From positions 950,804 to 1,006,458 of the forward strand of contig NZ_DS022276.1 in NCBI RefSeq assembly GCF_000153725.1: a DNA stretch of 55,655 nucleotides, written 5' to 3'. This DNA is from Salipiger bermudensis HTCC2601. GTDB taxonomy: Bacteria; Pseudomonadota; Alphaproteobacteria; Rhodobacterales; Rhodobacteraceae. The position numbers were made by a program, and so were the translations under genes. How positions within the stretch are numbered: position 1 is the stretch's first letter; the number at the start of each line of letters is the position of its first letter. Below the pieces are notes generated by a model. That model was given only the letters and a program-made list of their open reading frames with translations. It was not told where the DNA came from and made no database searches. Below are positions 24,935 to 36,749 of this stretch, piece after piece.

Positions 24935-27364
24935 ATGACGATGCTCCCCCCCTCCCTTCAGGGCTGGTTCGACCGGCGCGGCTGGCAGATCCATCCGCAC
25001 CAGCAAGAGATGCTGGCCCACGCCTCTGATCCGTGCCTGCTGCTGATCGCGCCCACGGGGGGCGGCAAGACGCTGGCGGGTTTCCTGCCGACGCTGGCCG
25101 AGCTCGCCGAGGTGCCGCGCGAGGGGCTGCACACGCTCTACATCTCGCCGCTGAAGGCGCTGGCCGCCGACATCCGGCGCAACCTGCTGATCCCCATCGA
25201 AGAGGCGGGTCTGCCGATCCGCGTCGAGGACCGCACCGGCGACACGCCGTCCTCACGCAAGCGACGGCAGCGCGCCGACCCGCCGCAGATCCTGCTGACC
25301 ACGCCCGAGAGCCTCGCCCTGCTGACCTCCTACGAGGATGCGCCGCGGATGTTCGCCGGGTTGCAGCGGGTGGTCGTCGACGAGATCCACGCGCTGGCGG
25401 AAAGCAAGCGCGGCGACCAGCTGATGCTGGCGCTGGCGCGATTGCAGGACATGTGCCCGGGGCTGCGGCGGGTGGGGCTCTCGGCCACGGTCGAGGACCC
25501 TCAGGCCATCGCCCGGCTACTGGCGCGCCATCCCGATCCCTGCGAGATCCTGCAGGCCGATCCCGGCCCCGAGCCAGATATCTCGATGCTGGTCACCGAC
25601 GAGGCGCCGCCCTGGTCCGGCGGCGGCGCGGCCTATGCCATCCCGGCTGTGCTCGAGCAGGTGAAGCAGCACAAGACCACGTTGATCTTTCACAACACCC
25701 GCGCCCAGGCCGAGATCTTCTTTCACAACCTCTGGCTCGCCAACGAGGACGCGCTGCCCATCGGCATCCACCACGGCTCGCTCGATCGCGGCCAGCGCGA
25801 GAAGGTCGAGGCGGCGATGGTGCGCGGCGAGCTGCGGGCCATCGTCTGCACCGGCTCGCTCGATCTCGGGATCGACTGGGGCGACGTCGATCTGGTGATC
25901 CAGATTGGCGCGCCGAAGAACGTCAAGCGGCTGGTGCAGCGCATCGGGCGCGCCAATCACCGCTACAATGCGCCGTCGAAGGCGCTGTTGGTGCCGGCCA
26001 ACCGCTTCGAGGTGGTGGAATGCGTCGCAGCGCTCGAGGCGGTGAAGGATCGCGAGCTCGACGGCGAATGGCGCGGGCGCGGGCCGCGCGACGTGCTCTG
26101 CCAGCACATCCTCATCGCCGCCTGCGCCGGGCCGTTCGACGCCGACATGCTCTACGACGAGATGTTGCAGGCTGGCGCCTATGCCGACCTGAACCGCGCC
26201 GAGTTCGACGCCTGCCTCGCCTTCTGCGCCACCGGCGGCTACGCGCTGCGCGCCTATGACCGCTGGCAGCGGCTGTTGCAGCGAGAAGACGGTCTCTGGC
26301 AGCTGCGCGACCCGCGCTCGGCTGCCCGCATCCGGCAGAATATCGGCACAATTCAGGACACCGACACACTCAAGGTGCGCTGGCGCGGTCGCGGCGGCGC
26401 GCCGCTGGGCGAAATCGAGGAAGGCTTCGCCGCCTCGCTGAGCCGGGGCGACACCTTCCTGATCGGCGGCCAGATCGTGCGCTACGAGGGGCTGCGCGAG
26501 ATGACCGTCGAGGTTTCGCGCGATGCCGCGAGAAAGCCCAAGATCGCCACCTTCAACGGCACCAAGTTCGCCACCTCGACACAACTGTCGCAGCGCATCC
26601 TGCGCATGTTCGGGCAAGAGCGCTGGCCCGAGCTGCCGGACCACACCGCCGAGTGGCTGGGCCTTCAGCGCGAGGTCAGCCGCCTGCCCGAACCGGGCCG
26701 CCTGCTGATCGAGAGCTTCCCGCATGACGGGCGCGAGCAGCTCGTGGCGTATGGCTTTGCCGGGCGCAACGCCATGCAGACGCTGGGCTTGCTGCTCACC
26801 AAGCGGATGGAGGAAGAGGGTCTGGCGCCGATGGGCTTCGTCGCCTCGGATTACGCGGTGCTGATCTGGGGGCTCGATGCGGTCACCGATCCCAAGCCGC
26901 TCTTCGACCTCGCCAAGCTCGAGGCCGGACTCGAGACATGGTTGCAGGGCAACGCTGTGATGAAGCGCACCTTCCGCGCCTCGGCCACCATCGCCGGGCT
27001 GATCGAGCGCAACACCGGCGGCCAGCGCAAGAGCGGACGGCAGGCGACGATGTCCTCGGACATCCTCTATGACACGCTGGTGAAATACGACCCCGACCAC
27101 CTGTTGTTGCAGATCACCCGCGAGGAAGCGATGCGCGGGCTGGTGGATTTCAGCCGCATCCGCGAGATGTGCGAACGGGTCGAGGATCGCATCGACCTGC
27201 TGCGCCTGAGCCGCGTCTCGCCACTCTCGGCGCCGCTGTTCCTCGAGCCCGGGCGCATCCCGATCGCCGGGATGGCCGATGAACGGCTGCTGCAGGAAGA
27301 GGTCTCGGCGCTGCTTAATGAGGCAGGATTGTCGCAGCTGCCCGGCTCGATGGTCGCGTCCTAG
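24935..27364 (+). CDS. ligase-associated DEXH-box DNA helicase (Lhr-like)
   Basis: An 809-residue superfamily 2 helicase. Motif I is LLIAPTGGGKTLAGFLP (residues about 36-52), motif Ia TLYISPLKALA, motif II VVVDEIHALAESKRGDQ with DEIH, motif III LSATVED, and motif VI LVQRIGRANHR. The C-terminal half (about 430-809) is the winged-helix and Lhr-type region. It fits the helicase found with a DNA ligase, an MBL-fold exonuclease and PdeM in a predicted DNA-damage repair set. PdeM lies downstream here, but neither ligase nor exonuclease is in the window. ATG 24935 is used; the same frame extends far upstream only because the antisense DNA lacks stops. Confidence 0.93.
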   Translation: MTMLPPSLQGWFDRRGWQIHPHQQEMLAHASDPCLLLIAPTGGGKTLAGFLPTLAELAEVPREGLHTLYISPLKALAADIRRNLLIPIEEAGLPIRVEDRTGDTPSSRKRRQRADPPQILLTTPESLALLTSYEDAPRMFAGLQRVVVDEIHALAESKRGDQLMLALARLQDMCPGLRRVGLSATVEDPQAIARLLARHPDPCEILQADPGPEPDISMLVTDEAPPWSGGGAAYAIPAVLEQVKQHKTTLIFHNTRAQAEIFFHNLWLANEDALPIGIHHGSLDRGQREKVEAAMVRGELRAIVCTGSLDLGIDWGDVDLVIQIGAPKNVKRLVQRIGRANHRYNAPSKALLVPANRFEVVECVAALEAVKDRELDGEWRGRGPRDVLCQHILIAACAGPFDADMLYDEMLQAGAYADLNRAEFDACLAFCATGGYALRAYDRWQRLLQREDGLWQLRDPRSAARIRQNIGTIQDTDTLKVRWRGRGGAPLGEIEEGFAASLSRGDTFLIGGQIVRYEGLREMTVEVSRDAARKPKIATFNGTKFATSTQLSQRILRMFGQERWPELPDHTAEWLGLQREVSRLPEPGRLLIESFPHDGREQLVAYGFAGRNAMQTLGLLLTKRMEEEGLAPMGFVASDYAVLIWGLDAVTDPKPLFDLAKLEAGLETWLQGNAVMKRTFRASATIAGLIERNTGGQRKSGRQATMSSDILYDTLVKYDPDHLLLQITREEAMRGLVDFSRIREMCERVEDRIDLLRLSRVSPLSAPLFLEPGRIPIAGMADERLLQEEVSALLNEAGLSQLPGSMVAS

Positions 27365-27458
27365 CCGGGTTTGCGCGAACAGGGGGCAAACTCTGCAATC
27401 GGGGTTTACCCCGCGACGCTTGCGGCTGTATCAGCCGAGTGGATCGAAGACAAAAGCG

Positions 27459-27602
27459 ATGACGCAAAACAATCACACAGAGAAGACAAAGCGCCAGCTG
27501 CCTCGTGGCTGGTGGATCGCCCCCGGTCTGCTGATCGGAGGCTTGCTGTGGTTCTTCATCATCAAGGGCGTGATCGCCCTCGTCCACCTCGTCGCCGGCT
27601 GA
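27459..27602 (+). CDS. 47-residue single-helix membrane protein
   Basis: A small gene between the helicase and pdeM. The product begins with a polar Lys/Thr-rich segment (MTQNNHTEKTKRQLPRGWW) and then one hydrophobic helix (about residues 20-45, APGLLIGGLLWFFIIKGVIA), so it should sit in the inner membrane with its N-terminus inside. I know no function. Codon use and position in a co-directional run support a real gene. No strong ribosome site is visible, only GAAGA and AAAAG upstream. Confidence 0.6.
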   Translation: MTQNNHTEKTKRQLPRGWWIAPGLLIGGLLWFFIIKGVIALVHLVAG

Positions 27603-27655
27603 ACTGAGCGTCCCCGGCCCTTGCTTCGTGCGAACGGTTCGGCCATTCAGGCCCC

Positions 27656-28330
27656 ATGGAACAGGCCATGAACACCCTTCCCTTCCGGTTTCGCGACGCC
27701 ATGCTCGCGGCGCTGCCCTCGGGAGCGCTGCACTGGCCCGATGAGCGGCTGCTGGTGGTCTCGGACCTGCATTTCGGCAAATCCGCCCGGCTCTCGGCCG
27801 TGGGCGGTGCCGCCCTTCCACCCTACGAGACCCGCGACACGCTGCTGCGGCTCGAGGCGGATCTCGAGGCCACCGGGGCCGAGCGGGTGATCTGCCTCGG
27901 CGACAGCTTCGACACCGCGCAGGTCGAGGGCGAACTGCCCGAGGCGGACCGGGTGTGGATCGCCCGCCTGCAGGCAGGGCGCAGCTGGGTGTGGATCGAG
28001 GGCAACCACGATCCGGGACCGGTGGCGCTTGGCGGTGCCCATCTGGCCGAGCTTAGGATCGGAGGGCTGCTGTTCCGGCACATCGCCACGCACGGCGCGG
28101 AGGGCGAGGTCTCGGGGCATTACCATCCCAAGGCACGGCTGAAGCTGCGCGGGAGGACGCTGTCGCGTCCCTGCTTCCTGTTCGACGCCGTCCGGCTGAT
28201 CCTGCCGGCCTATGGCGCCTATACCGGGGGTCTGCGCAGCGACAGCGCGGCGCTCTGCGCTCTGATGGCCGGGGATGCCCGCGCCATCCTCACAGGCCCG
28301 CGCCCCGTCGCCATCCCGATGCCGCGCTGA
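27656..28330 (+). CDS. pdeM: ligase-associated DNA-damage-response endonuclease PdeM
   Basis: A 224-residue metallophosphoesterase. Metal-binding motifs appear in order: VVSDLHFGKS (about residue 37), CLGDSFD (about 82), IEGNHDPG (about 117) and GHYHPKA (about 156), with the early proline-rich PSGALHWP typical of this family. It should cleave phosphodiester bonds in DNA using two metal ions. It is the partner of the helicase 292 nt upstream in the ligase-associated repair set. A start at 27668 (MNTLPF) is equally possible; ATG 27656 is kept. Confidence 0.9.
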   Translation: MEQAMNTLPFRFRDAMLAALPSGALHWPDERLLVVSDLHFGKSARLSAVGGAALPPYETRDTLLRLEADLEATGAERVICLGDSFDTAQVEGELPEADRVWIARLQAGRSWVWIEGNHDPGPVALGGAHLAELRIGGLLFRHIATHGAEGEVSGHYHPKARLKLRGRTLSRPCFLFDAVRLILPAYGAYTGGLRSDSAALCALMAGDARAILTGPRPVAIPMPR

Positions 28331-28370
28331 GGGCTTGCCAAGGGGGCCTTGCCGTGGCCCCTTGGGCGGC

Positions 28371-28778
28371 ATGGAGATCGACACCCGCATCCGCGAGAGC
28401 TTTGCCCGGCAGGGCATGATGACCACGCTCGGCGCCCGACTGGTCGCCGTGACGCCCGGCGCCGTCGAGATCGAGGCCGCGATCACGCCCGAAACCTCGC
28501 AGCAGCATGGCTTCGCCCACGCAGCGCTGGCCTTCGCGCTCGGCGACAGCGCGGCGGGGTACGCGGCGCTTACGGTGATGCCAGAGGACCGCGAGGTGGT
28601 GACCTCCGAGATGAAGATCCACCTGCTCGCCCCGGCGCGCGGCGCGCGGCTGATCGCCCGCGGTCGGGTGGTGAAGCCCGGGCGGAGGCTGGTGATCGTG
28701 ACGGCGGATGTCTACGCGGTGACGGCCGGGGTCGAGACCCACGCGGCGCTGCTCACCGGGACGATGGTTCCGGTCTGA
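28371..28778 (+). CDS. PaaI-family hotdog thioesterase
   Basis: A 135-residue hotdog-fold protein. The central helix follows QQHGFAHAALAFALGDSAAG (about residues 41-60), where the usual HGG loop reads HGF and is followed by the acidic catalytic position. The second strand set includes VVTSEMKIHLLAPARG. Members hydrolyse phenylacetyl- or other acyl-CoA thioesters; the acyl group is unknown. It lies 40 nt after pdeM and ends at a terminator shared with folD. Confidence 0.85.
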   Translation: MEIDTRIRESFARQGMMTTLGARLVAVTPGAVEIEAAITPETSQQHGFAHAALAFALGDSAAGYAALTVMPEDREVVTSEMKIHLLAPARGARLIARGRVVKPGRRLVIVTADVYAVTAGVETHAALLTGTMVPV

Positions 28779-28781
28779 GCG

Positions 28782-28817
28782 AACCCGCCGGGACAAGCAG
28801 GGCGCCCCGGCGGGTTT
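28782..28817. terminator. bidirectional terminator between the thioesterase gene and folD
   Basis: A perfect 11-bp stem, AACCCGCCGGG (28782-28792) with CCCGGCGGGTT (28806-28816), and a 13-nt loop between convergent stops; TTT follows on the plus strand. Confidence 0.7.
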
Positions 28818-28824
28818 GCGTTCA

Positions 28825-29727
28825 TCAGGCGGTGAGGCCTTCCGGCTCTGCAAGACCGTTGGCACGGCAGCAGGCGGTGACGGTGTTGGCCAGCAGGCAG
28901 GCAATGGTCATCGGACCGACGCCGCCCGGCACCGGGGTGATGGCACCGGCAACCTCGGCGCAGCTCTCATAGGCGCAATCGCCCACCAGCCGGGTCTTGC
29001 CCTCGCCCTTCTCGGGCGCCGGGATGCGGTTGATGCCGACATCGATCACCGTGGCGCCCGGCTTGATCCAGTCGCCCGGCACCATCTCGGGGCGACCCAC
29101 CGCGGCGACGACGATATCGGCGCGGCGCACCACCTCGGGAAGGTCCTTGGTACGCGAATGCGCGATGGTCACGGTGCAGCTCTCACCCAGCAGCAGCTGC
29201 GCCATCGGCTTGCCGACGATGTTGGAGCGCCCGATCACCACCGCGTCGAGCCCGGACAGCGAGCCGAGCTGGTCACGCAGCATCATCAGGCAGCCAAGCG
29301 GGGTGCAGGGCACCATGCTCTTCTGGCCGGTGCCCAGCAGACCGACGTTGGAGATGTGGAAGCCGTCCACGTCCTTGGCCGGATCGATGGCGTTGATCAC
29401 CGCATCAGAGTTCATGTGATCCGGCAGCGGCAACTGCACGAGGATGCCATGCACCGCCGGATCGGCGTTGAGCTTCTCGACCAGCGCCAGAAGCTCGGCC
29501 TCGGAGACGCTGGCGTCAAGCTTGTGCTCGAAGCTCTGCATCCCGCACTCGACGGTCTGCTTGCCCTTGTTGCGGACATAGACCTGGCTGGCGGGGTCCT
29601 CGCCCACCAGCACCACGGCGAGCCCCGGCGTGATGCCGTGCTCGTCCTTGAGACGCGCAACATGCGCTGCAACCTGTTCCCGCACCGTGGCCGCGAAGGC
29701 CTTGCCGTCGATGATCTTCGCCGCCAT
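28825..29727 (-). CDS. folD: methylenetetrahydrofolate dehydrogenase/cyclohydrolase
   Basis: A 300-residue bifunctional enzyme interconverting 5,10-methylene-, 5,10-methenyl- and 10-formyl-THF with NADP+. The catalytic lysine region [14 protein letters not shown] (about residue 50), QLPLPDHMN (about 98), DVDGFH (about 122), the cofactor loop [15 protein letters not shown] (about 168) and [10 protein letters not shown] near the end are all present. It starts at ATG 29727 after a GGAGAG site. Downstream of fhs and a chorismate mutase on the same strand, it forms a one-carbon group: Fhs supplies 10-formyl-THF from formate and FolD draws it toward methylene-THF. Confidence 0.96.
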   Translation of the reverse strand: MAAKIIDGKAFAATVREQVAAHVARLKDEHGITPGLAVVLVGEDPASQVYVRNKGKQTVECGMQSFEHKLDASVSEAELLALVEKLNADPAVHGILVQLPLPDHMNSDAVINAIDPAKDVDGFHISNVGLLGTGQKSMVPCTPLGCLMMLRDQLGSLSGLDAVVIGRSNIVGKPMAQLLLGESCTVTIAHSRTKDLPEVVRRADIVVAAVGRPEMVPGDWIKPGATVIDVGINRIPAPEKGEGKTRLVGDCAYESCAEVAGAITPVPGGVGPMTIACLLANTVTACCRANGLAEPEGLTA

Positions 29728-29738
29728 GCAGCTCTCCT

Positions 29739-30035
29739 TCATTCGCGCCCGAGCGCGGCTTTCTCGCGCTCGATCGACCACTCCACAAGTTCGCGCCAAA
29801 GCACCTCGGCCAGTTCCGGATCCCAGCCCTGGGCTTCGGCGTTGCGGCGCGCGTTATCGATGACCTCGTCGACCCGGCCACCGATGCGGGCGGGCCATCC
29901 GTTGGCTTTCTTGAGTTCGGCGGCGCGCGAGATCAGCCGCGCGCGATGCGCCAGCAGATCGCAGAGCGCGGCGTCGGTGGCATCCACCTCGGCGCGCAGT
30001 TCGGTCATGTCACCAAGGGTGGCGGGGTCGCGCAT
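29739..30035 (-). CDS. chorismate mutase (AroQ-type, monofunctional)
   Basis: A 98-residue all-helical protein of the AroQ class that rearranges chorismate to prephenate for phenylalanine and tyrosine. The first long helix reads [20 protein letters not shown] (about residues 13-32), followed by [11 protein letters not shown], both matching the active-site arginine/lysine pattern. The tail [14 protein letters not shown] is typical. It is 11 nt upstream of folD on the same strand, so it is probably co-transcribed with the folate genes. Such short forms may also act as isochorismate pyruvate lyases, which sequence alone does not exclude. Confidence 0.85.
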   Translation of the reverse strand: MRDPATLGDMTELRAEVDATDAALCDLLAHRARLISRAAELKKANGWPARIGGRVDEVIDNARRNAEAQGWDPELAEVLWRELVEWSIEREKAALGRE

Positions 30036-30164
30036 TCCCGTGCTCTCCAGCTAGTCCGTCACGCCCCTAATGCCGCGACGGCTGCGAATGATCAACGTCC
30101 CCAAGCGGCGCAATGCAGTCTCGATGCGGCAAAAGCCGTTCCGATAGGCGCCGCGTGGCGCCGA

Positions 30165-31841
30165 TCAGAACAAGCCCTCGACCTCGCCCGCCGCGTTGAG
30201 CCGGATCGCCTCGGCTGCCGGCCGCCGCGGCAGGCCCGGCATGGTCATGATATCGCCGCAGATCGCCACCACGAAGCCCGCCCCGGCCGAGAGCCGCACC
30301 TCGCGCACCGGCACCACGTGACCCTCGGGCGCGCCGCGCAGGCCGGGATCGGTCGAGAAGGAGTACTGCGTCTTGGCCATGCAGACCGGCAAGTGCCCGT
30401 AGCCCTGCGCCTCCCACTCCTCGAGCTGGGCTCGGATGCGGGTGTCGGCGGTGACCTCGCTGGCGTGATAGATACGCTCGGCCACGCACTCGATCTTGTG
30501 CCAGAGCGACATCTCGTCGGGATAGAGCGGGGCGAATTGCGACTGCCCGGCATCGGCGATCTCGGCGACCCGGGTGGCCAGCGCCTCGGTGCCCTTGCCG
30601 CCCTCGGCCCAGTGGGTGCAGAGATGCGCCTCGGCCCCCTGCCCCTCGACATAGGTCTGAACGGCGGCGATCTCGGCCTCGCTGTCTCCTGTGAAATGGT
30701 TGATCGCCACCACCACCGGCACGCCAAAGCCTTTCAGATTCTGGATGTGACGGCCAAGGTTGGCGCAGCCCTCGCGCACGGCTGTGACGTTCTCGGCCGA
30801 GAGCTCCTCTTTTGCCAGCCCCCCGTTCATCTTCAGCGCGCGGATGGTCGCGACGAGCACCACACAGTCCGGATGCAGCCCGGCCTTGCGGCACTTGATG
30901 TCAAAGAACTTCTCGGCCCCGAGATCCGCGCCAAAGCCGGCCTCCGTCACCACGTAATCGGCAAGCTTGAGCGCCGTGCGCGTGGCGATCACCGAGTTGC
31001 AGCCATGGGCGATGTTGGCAAACGGCCCGCCATGCACGAACGCCGGCGTGTGCTCGAGCGTCTGCACGAGGTTGGGCTGCATGGCATCGCGCAGCAGCAC
31101 GGTCATGGCGCCGTCGGCCTTGATGTCGCGGGCAAACACCGGCGTCTTGTCACGGCGATAAGCGACGATCATCTCGCCCAGCCGGCGCTGCAGGTCGGCG
31201 AGGTCATCGGCAAGGCAGAGGATCGCCATGACCTCGGAGGCCACGGTGATGTCGAAGCCGGTCTCGCGCGGGAAGCCGTTGGCGACACCGCCGAGCGAGG
31301 TCACCGTGTGACGCAGGGCACGGTCGTTCATGTCGAGCACCCGGCGCCAGACCACGCGGCGCAGGTCGATCTCCTGCTCATTCCCCCAGTGAATGTGGTT
31401 GTCGATCATCGCCGAGAGCAGGTTGTGGGCGCTGGTGATGGCATGGAAATCGCCGGTGAAATGGAGGTTCATCTCCTCCATCGGCACGATCTGAGCATAG
31501 CCGCCGCCGGCTGCGCCCCCCTTCATGCCGAAATTCGGCCCCAGCGAGGCCTCGCGGATGCAGATCGCGGCGGTCTTGCCGATCCGGCTGAGCCCGTCGC
31601 CAAGCCCCACGGTGGTGGTGGTCTTGCCCTCGCCCGCCGGCGTCGGGTTGATCGCGGTGACGAGGATCAGCTTGCCGTCCTTGCGGCCCTCGAGCCCGGC
31701 GATAAAGTCCTGCGCCACCTTCGCCTTGTCATGGCCGTAGGGCAGCAAATGCTCCGGCGGAATGCCCAGCTTGCCGCCGATCTCCTGGATGGGCCGTTTA
31801 TCGGCCTCGCGGGCGATCTCGATATCGGGTTTTGCGGCCAT
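30165..31841 (-). CDS. fhs: formate--tetrahydrofolate ligase
   Basis: A 558-residue enzyme that makes 10-formyl-THF from formate, THF and ATP. The P-loop-like motif [20 protein letters not shown] (residues 63-82) and [20 protein letters not shown] (about 127) are family signatures. Length is standard. In methylotrophic or DMSP- and glycine-betaine-demethylating marine bacteria, Fhs with FolD handles formate and C1 units (inference for this organism). It lies 129 nt upstream of the chorismate mutase on the same strand. The C-terminal [20 protein letters not shown] matches the usual ending. Confidence 0.96.
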   Translation of the reverse strand: MAAKPDIEIAREADKRPIQEIGGKLGIPPEHLLPYGHDKAKVAQDFIAGLEGRKDGKLILVTAINPTPAGEGKTTTTVGLGDGLSRIGKTAAICIREASLGPNFGMKGGAAGGGYAQIVPMEEMNLHFTGDFHAITSAHNLLSAMIDNHIHWGNEQEIDLRRVVWRRVLDMNDRALRHTVTSLGGVANGFPRETGFDITVASEVMAILCLADDLADLQRRLGEMIVAYRRDKTPVFARDIKADGAMTVLLRDAMQPNLVQTLEHTPAFVHGGPFANIAHGCNSVIATRTALKLADYVVTEAGFGADLGAEKFFDIKCRKAGLHPDCVVLVATIRALKMNGGLAKEELSAENVTAVREGCANLGRHIQNLKGFGVPVVVAINHFTGDSEAEIAAVQTYVEGQGAEAHLCTHWAEGGKGTEALATRVAEIADAGQSQFAPLYPDEMSLWHKIECVAERIYHASEVTADTRIRAQLEEWEAQGYGHLPVCMAKTQYSFSTDPGLRGAPEGHVVPVREVRLSAGAGFVVAICGDIMTMPGLPRRPAAEAIRLNAAGEVEGLF

Positions 31842-31925
31842 GACGTGGGTCCCTTCGGTCTTCGCGATGTTTGCGGCAACTGTGCCGCATCGCGGGCGCG
31901 GAGAACACCGGGAAATCGGTCGCGT

Positions 31926-32534
31926 TCAGCGGCTGCGCACCGCTTCGATATGCGCCCAGACCCGCTGGTCGGGAATGCTGAGCTGCAGCGTCTCGCCGAC
32001 CGCGAGCCGCCCGGGCCGCTCGACCCATGCTGTGACCCCGCGCCGGCCCTCGGCGGCGGGCTTGAAGCGCGCGCCGAAGCCGTCGCGCTCCTTCTCGATC
32101 TCGCGCCCCGGCAGCACGCAGGGGCGGTTCTCCATGTCGACCGCAAGCGTGGTGCCATCGGGGCCCTGCAGGCGCGACGACGGCGGGATATGCGAGAAAT
32201 CGGGCAGACCCTCGACCACCATCGACGCGCCGATCCATTCCGGCTCGATCCGCGCGAGCCCCATGCGCTCCGCGATCGCCGCCAGCTCCTCGACGGAGAC
32301 GATGGCGAGCTGGCGCACGTTGCGGATCTCGGTGCCACGCTGGTGCTGCGACAGCACCCGGCTGCAGGACGGCCGCGTCAGGCCCGAATGCCGCTCGCCC
32401 ACGGCGCCCTCGAAGCGCAGGTCGAGCGCCTCGACCGGCTCGGAGCGCAGCCCGTCGCCCTCAAGCGGGACGCGGCCCAGCCAGAGGATCTTGGCGTGGA
32501 AATCGGTGGTCTTCAAAGCGGGCATGCGTGGCAT
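31926..32534 (-). CDS. MOSC-domain protein
   Basis: A 202-residue protein with the MOSC fold found at the C-terminus of molybdenum-cofactor sulfurases, used to carry sulfur or bind Moco. The conserved cysteine lies in MENRPCVLPG (about residue 140), and REL-like IRNVRQLAIVSVEELAAIAERMG gives the family helix. No N-terminal aminotransferase domain is present, so it is a stand-alone MOSC. It may deliver sulfur to, or act as, a Moco enzyme; the substrate is unknown. It is between fhs and the methyltransferase gene with gaps of about 85 nt on each side. Confidence 0.85.
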   Translation of the reverse strand: MPRMPALKTTDFHAKILWLGRVPLEGDGLRSEPVEALDLRFEGAVGERHSGLTRPSCSRVLSQHQRGTEIRNVRQLAIVSVEELAAIAERMGLARIEPEWIGASMVVEGLPDFSHIPPSSRLQGPDGTTLAVDMENRPCVLPGREIEKERDGFGARFKPAAEGRRGVTAWVERPGRLAVGETLQLSIPDQRVWAHIEAVRSR

Positions 32535-32619
32535 CTCCTTGGAAGTGCGAGGAGGTTGCGGAAAGCGCCGGGAGCCTCAACCGCTTTCATGCGAATTCAC
32601 GAATAATTCGCGGAACAGG

Positions 32620-33392
32620 TCAGACGGTGAGGGTGAGGAACAGGCGGCGGAACGGGAACAGCACGCGGCCATCGGGACCGGTGGGATAGGCGCTGCCGAT
32701 CACCCGCTCGTAGGCGGTGATGAGCTGGGCCTGCTCGTCCTCGTTCAACACCGTGAGCACGGGCCTCGCGAAGGTCGCCTCGGTGAAGCGCCGCACCGGG
32801 TGGCCCTCGCCGTCAGGCGCGAGATCCTGATAATACTCCGTCTCCCAGATCGCCACCTTGCCGAGCGGACTGAGCAGACGGTGATACTCCGCCGGCAGCA
32901 GGACCTCGGGCTGGGCGTCATGGTCGATGCGGCCCGGGAACAGCTCTTCGGCGAGGCTCAGCCAGAAGCGGTGCGACGGGGCATTGTTCTGATGCGGCAT
33001 CTGCACCGCCAGCGTGCCGCCGGGGGCAAGCTTGGCGGCCAGCAGCGTCAACAGGTTGGCATGATCGCCGACCCATTGCAGCGCGGCGTTGGAAAAGATC
33101 AGCGCCGCTTGCTCCGAGGGGAGCCAGAGCGACACGTCGTCCTCGACCAGTTCGTCATAGCAGCCGGTGCGCCGCGCCTGATCCAGCATCGCACGGCTCA
33201 GATCGACGCCGACCAGCTTGCGGCCAAGCTGCTGCAGCGCCGGTCCCACCGCGCCACTGCCGCAACCAAGGTCGATCACCGCACCCTCGGGAAGCGGGCC
33301 GACGCTGCGCAGCAGATCGATGGCGGGGCGCAAACGAAGACCCCGGAACCTGTGATAGAGTCCGGGGTCCCAGTCGTTCTGCAGCGAAGCGC

Positions 33393-33396
<4 letters not shown>
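32620..33396 (-). CDS. tam: trans-aconitate 2-methyltransferase-like SAM methyltransferase
   Basis: A 258-residue class I methyltransferase. The SAM-binding glycine motif is [15 protein letters not shown] (residues about 40-54), followed by the acidic motif [14 protein letters not shown]. The start [22 protein letters not shown] is characteristic of Tam, which methylates trans-aconitate to relieve aconitase inhibition. The ATG overlaps the ftsH stop (ATGA), so its translation is coupled to ftsH. That coupling is the notable feature; whether it is a true Tam is likely but not certain. Confidence 0.85.
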
Positions 33397-35306
<1,910 letters not shown>

Positions 35307-35392
35307 GGAATGCCTCCAAACATGCGTCGCGTGCCCCGATCAGAGCACGATGTGCCTAACATAAGGATCAGGGCGGCACGTTCAATGCGAAT

Positions 35393-36739
35393 TCAGTGCG
35401 AAAGCAGGAAGCCTTTGAAACCTGCGCCCTGTGTTTCGCCCTGTTCCAACGTCGTCGTCGCCCCGGGCCCGACCCCGAGCGCATCGCAGGCGCGCAGGGT
35501 CTCGCCCTGCCAGACCGACGGCAGGCACAGCGCCAGTGCATGCGGCACGTGCGCCTCACGTGCCGGGGCGGCCTGACGCCAGCCCTCCTCGCCAAGCGCC
35601 TGCACCGTGTGTCCCCTGAGATCGGGGTGGAAAACCCGCCAGCGCCCGTCCCATAGGGCCGTATCGCCGACCGTGACGGATGTGCCGGCCACCGCCGCGT
35701 ATTCGCGCCAGACCCGCAGTCGGTCGCGCTCGGCCCGCGCCGCGCACCCCATCAGCGTGCCCGCCCCGCCCGACAGCAGCCGCTCGAGCAGCCCCTCGAG
35801 CGCCGCGGCGCGCGGGCGGTACTCCGCCGAGGCGACCCATTGCAGCGCTGCCGCGAGCAGCCGCAGCTGGGTGTCGCGCTCGAGCGCCGCGAACCGGTCG
35901 CGCTCGAACACGAGGTCGCCGGCGCCCCCCTCCTGCCCGCACTGTTCCCAAGCCCAGACTGCCCGGGCGCGCAGCGCCTCGCGGGCCCGGCCCATGCGCC
36001 CGGCGGTGGCGGCGAGGGTCTCGGCCCCGAGTCCCTCCGCCTCAAGGCCGCGCAGCAGCTTGCGGATGCGGGCGCGCTCGTAATGATCGTCCTCGTTGGT
36101 GGGATCCTCGACCCAGCGGCCCTTGAGCACCCGCAGGTAGTGGCGCAGCTCCGCGCGGCGCATGTCGAGACAGGGGCGCACGATGGTGAGCCCGCTTGGT
36201 ACGGCGGCCTCCGGCGGGCGGGCGCCGTCGCACGCCTCTGGGTCAAGCGGCGTGGCCCCGGTTTCCGCGACCTCGCGCAGGGGCGTCATGGCCGAGAGCC
36301 CGTCGACTCCAGAGCCGCGGGCCAGCCGCATCAGGAAGGTCTCGGCCACGTCGTCGCGGGTGTGGGCCAGCAGCACGTGCGAGAGCCCGCCGCGCCAGCG
36401 GCCGATGAGGTCGAGCCGGGCGCGGCGGGCGGCATCCATCAGGTTGCCCTGCCCGTCCCAGCGCCAGCGCAGCGTGGTATGGGGGTGGCCCAGCTCGTCG
36501 CAGGTCTCGCGCACCAGCGCCGCCTCGTTCCCGGCCTCGGGGCGCAGCCCGTGATCGACGGTCACCACCCAGAGCCGGGTGCCCCAGACATGCGCCCAGT
36601 TGTGCGCCAGCGTCAGCATCGCCATGCTGTCGCCGCCGCCCGAGACGGCGAGCACGATGTCGGAAGGGAAATCCGGTCCCAGCGCCGCGCCCATCGCCTC
36701 GGCGAAGCGCTGGTCGAGGCTGTCGGCTCCAGGCGTCAC
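35393..36739 (-). CDS. tilS: tRNA(Ile)-lysidine synthase
   Basis: A 448-residue N-type ATP pyrophosphatase that puts lysidine on C34 of tRNA-Ile(CAU), turning its reading from AUG to AUA. The PP-loop VLAVSGGGDSMAMLTLA (residues about 29-45) and VDHGLRPEAGNEA (about 62) are clear, as is LAHTRDDVAETFLMRLARGSG (about 124). The C-terminal half is more variable. It is 10 nt downstream of cpoB, so it is probably on the Tol-Pal transcript, and 86 nt upstream of ftsH. Confidence 0.94.
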   Translation of the reverse strand: MTPGADSLDQRFAEAMGAALGPDFPSDIVLAVSGGGDSMAMLTLAHNWAHVWGTRLWVVTVDHGLRPEAGNEAALVRETCDELGHPHTTLRWRWDGQGNLMDAARRARLDLIGRWRGGLSHVLLAHTRDDVAETFLMRLARGSGVDGLSAMTPLREVAETGATPLDPEACDGARPPEAAVPSGLTIVRPCLDMRRAELRHYLRVLKGRWVEDPTNEDDHYERARIRKLLRGLEAEGLGAETLAATAGRMGRAREALRARAVWAWEQCGQEGGAGDLVFERDRFAALERDTQLRLLAAALQWVASAEYRPRAAALEGLLERLLSGGAGTLMGCAARAERDRLRVWREYAAVAGTSVTVGDTALWDGRWRVFHPDLRGHTVQALGEEGWRQAAPAREAHVPHALALCLPSVWQGETLRACDALGVGPGATTTLEQGETQGAGFKGFLLSH

Positions 36740-36749
36740 CCGCGCAGTC

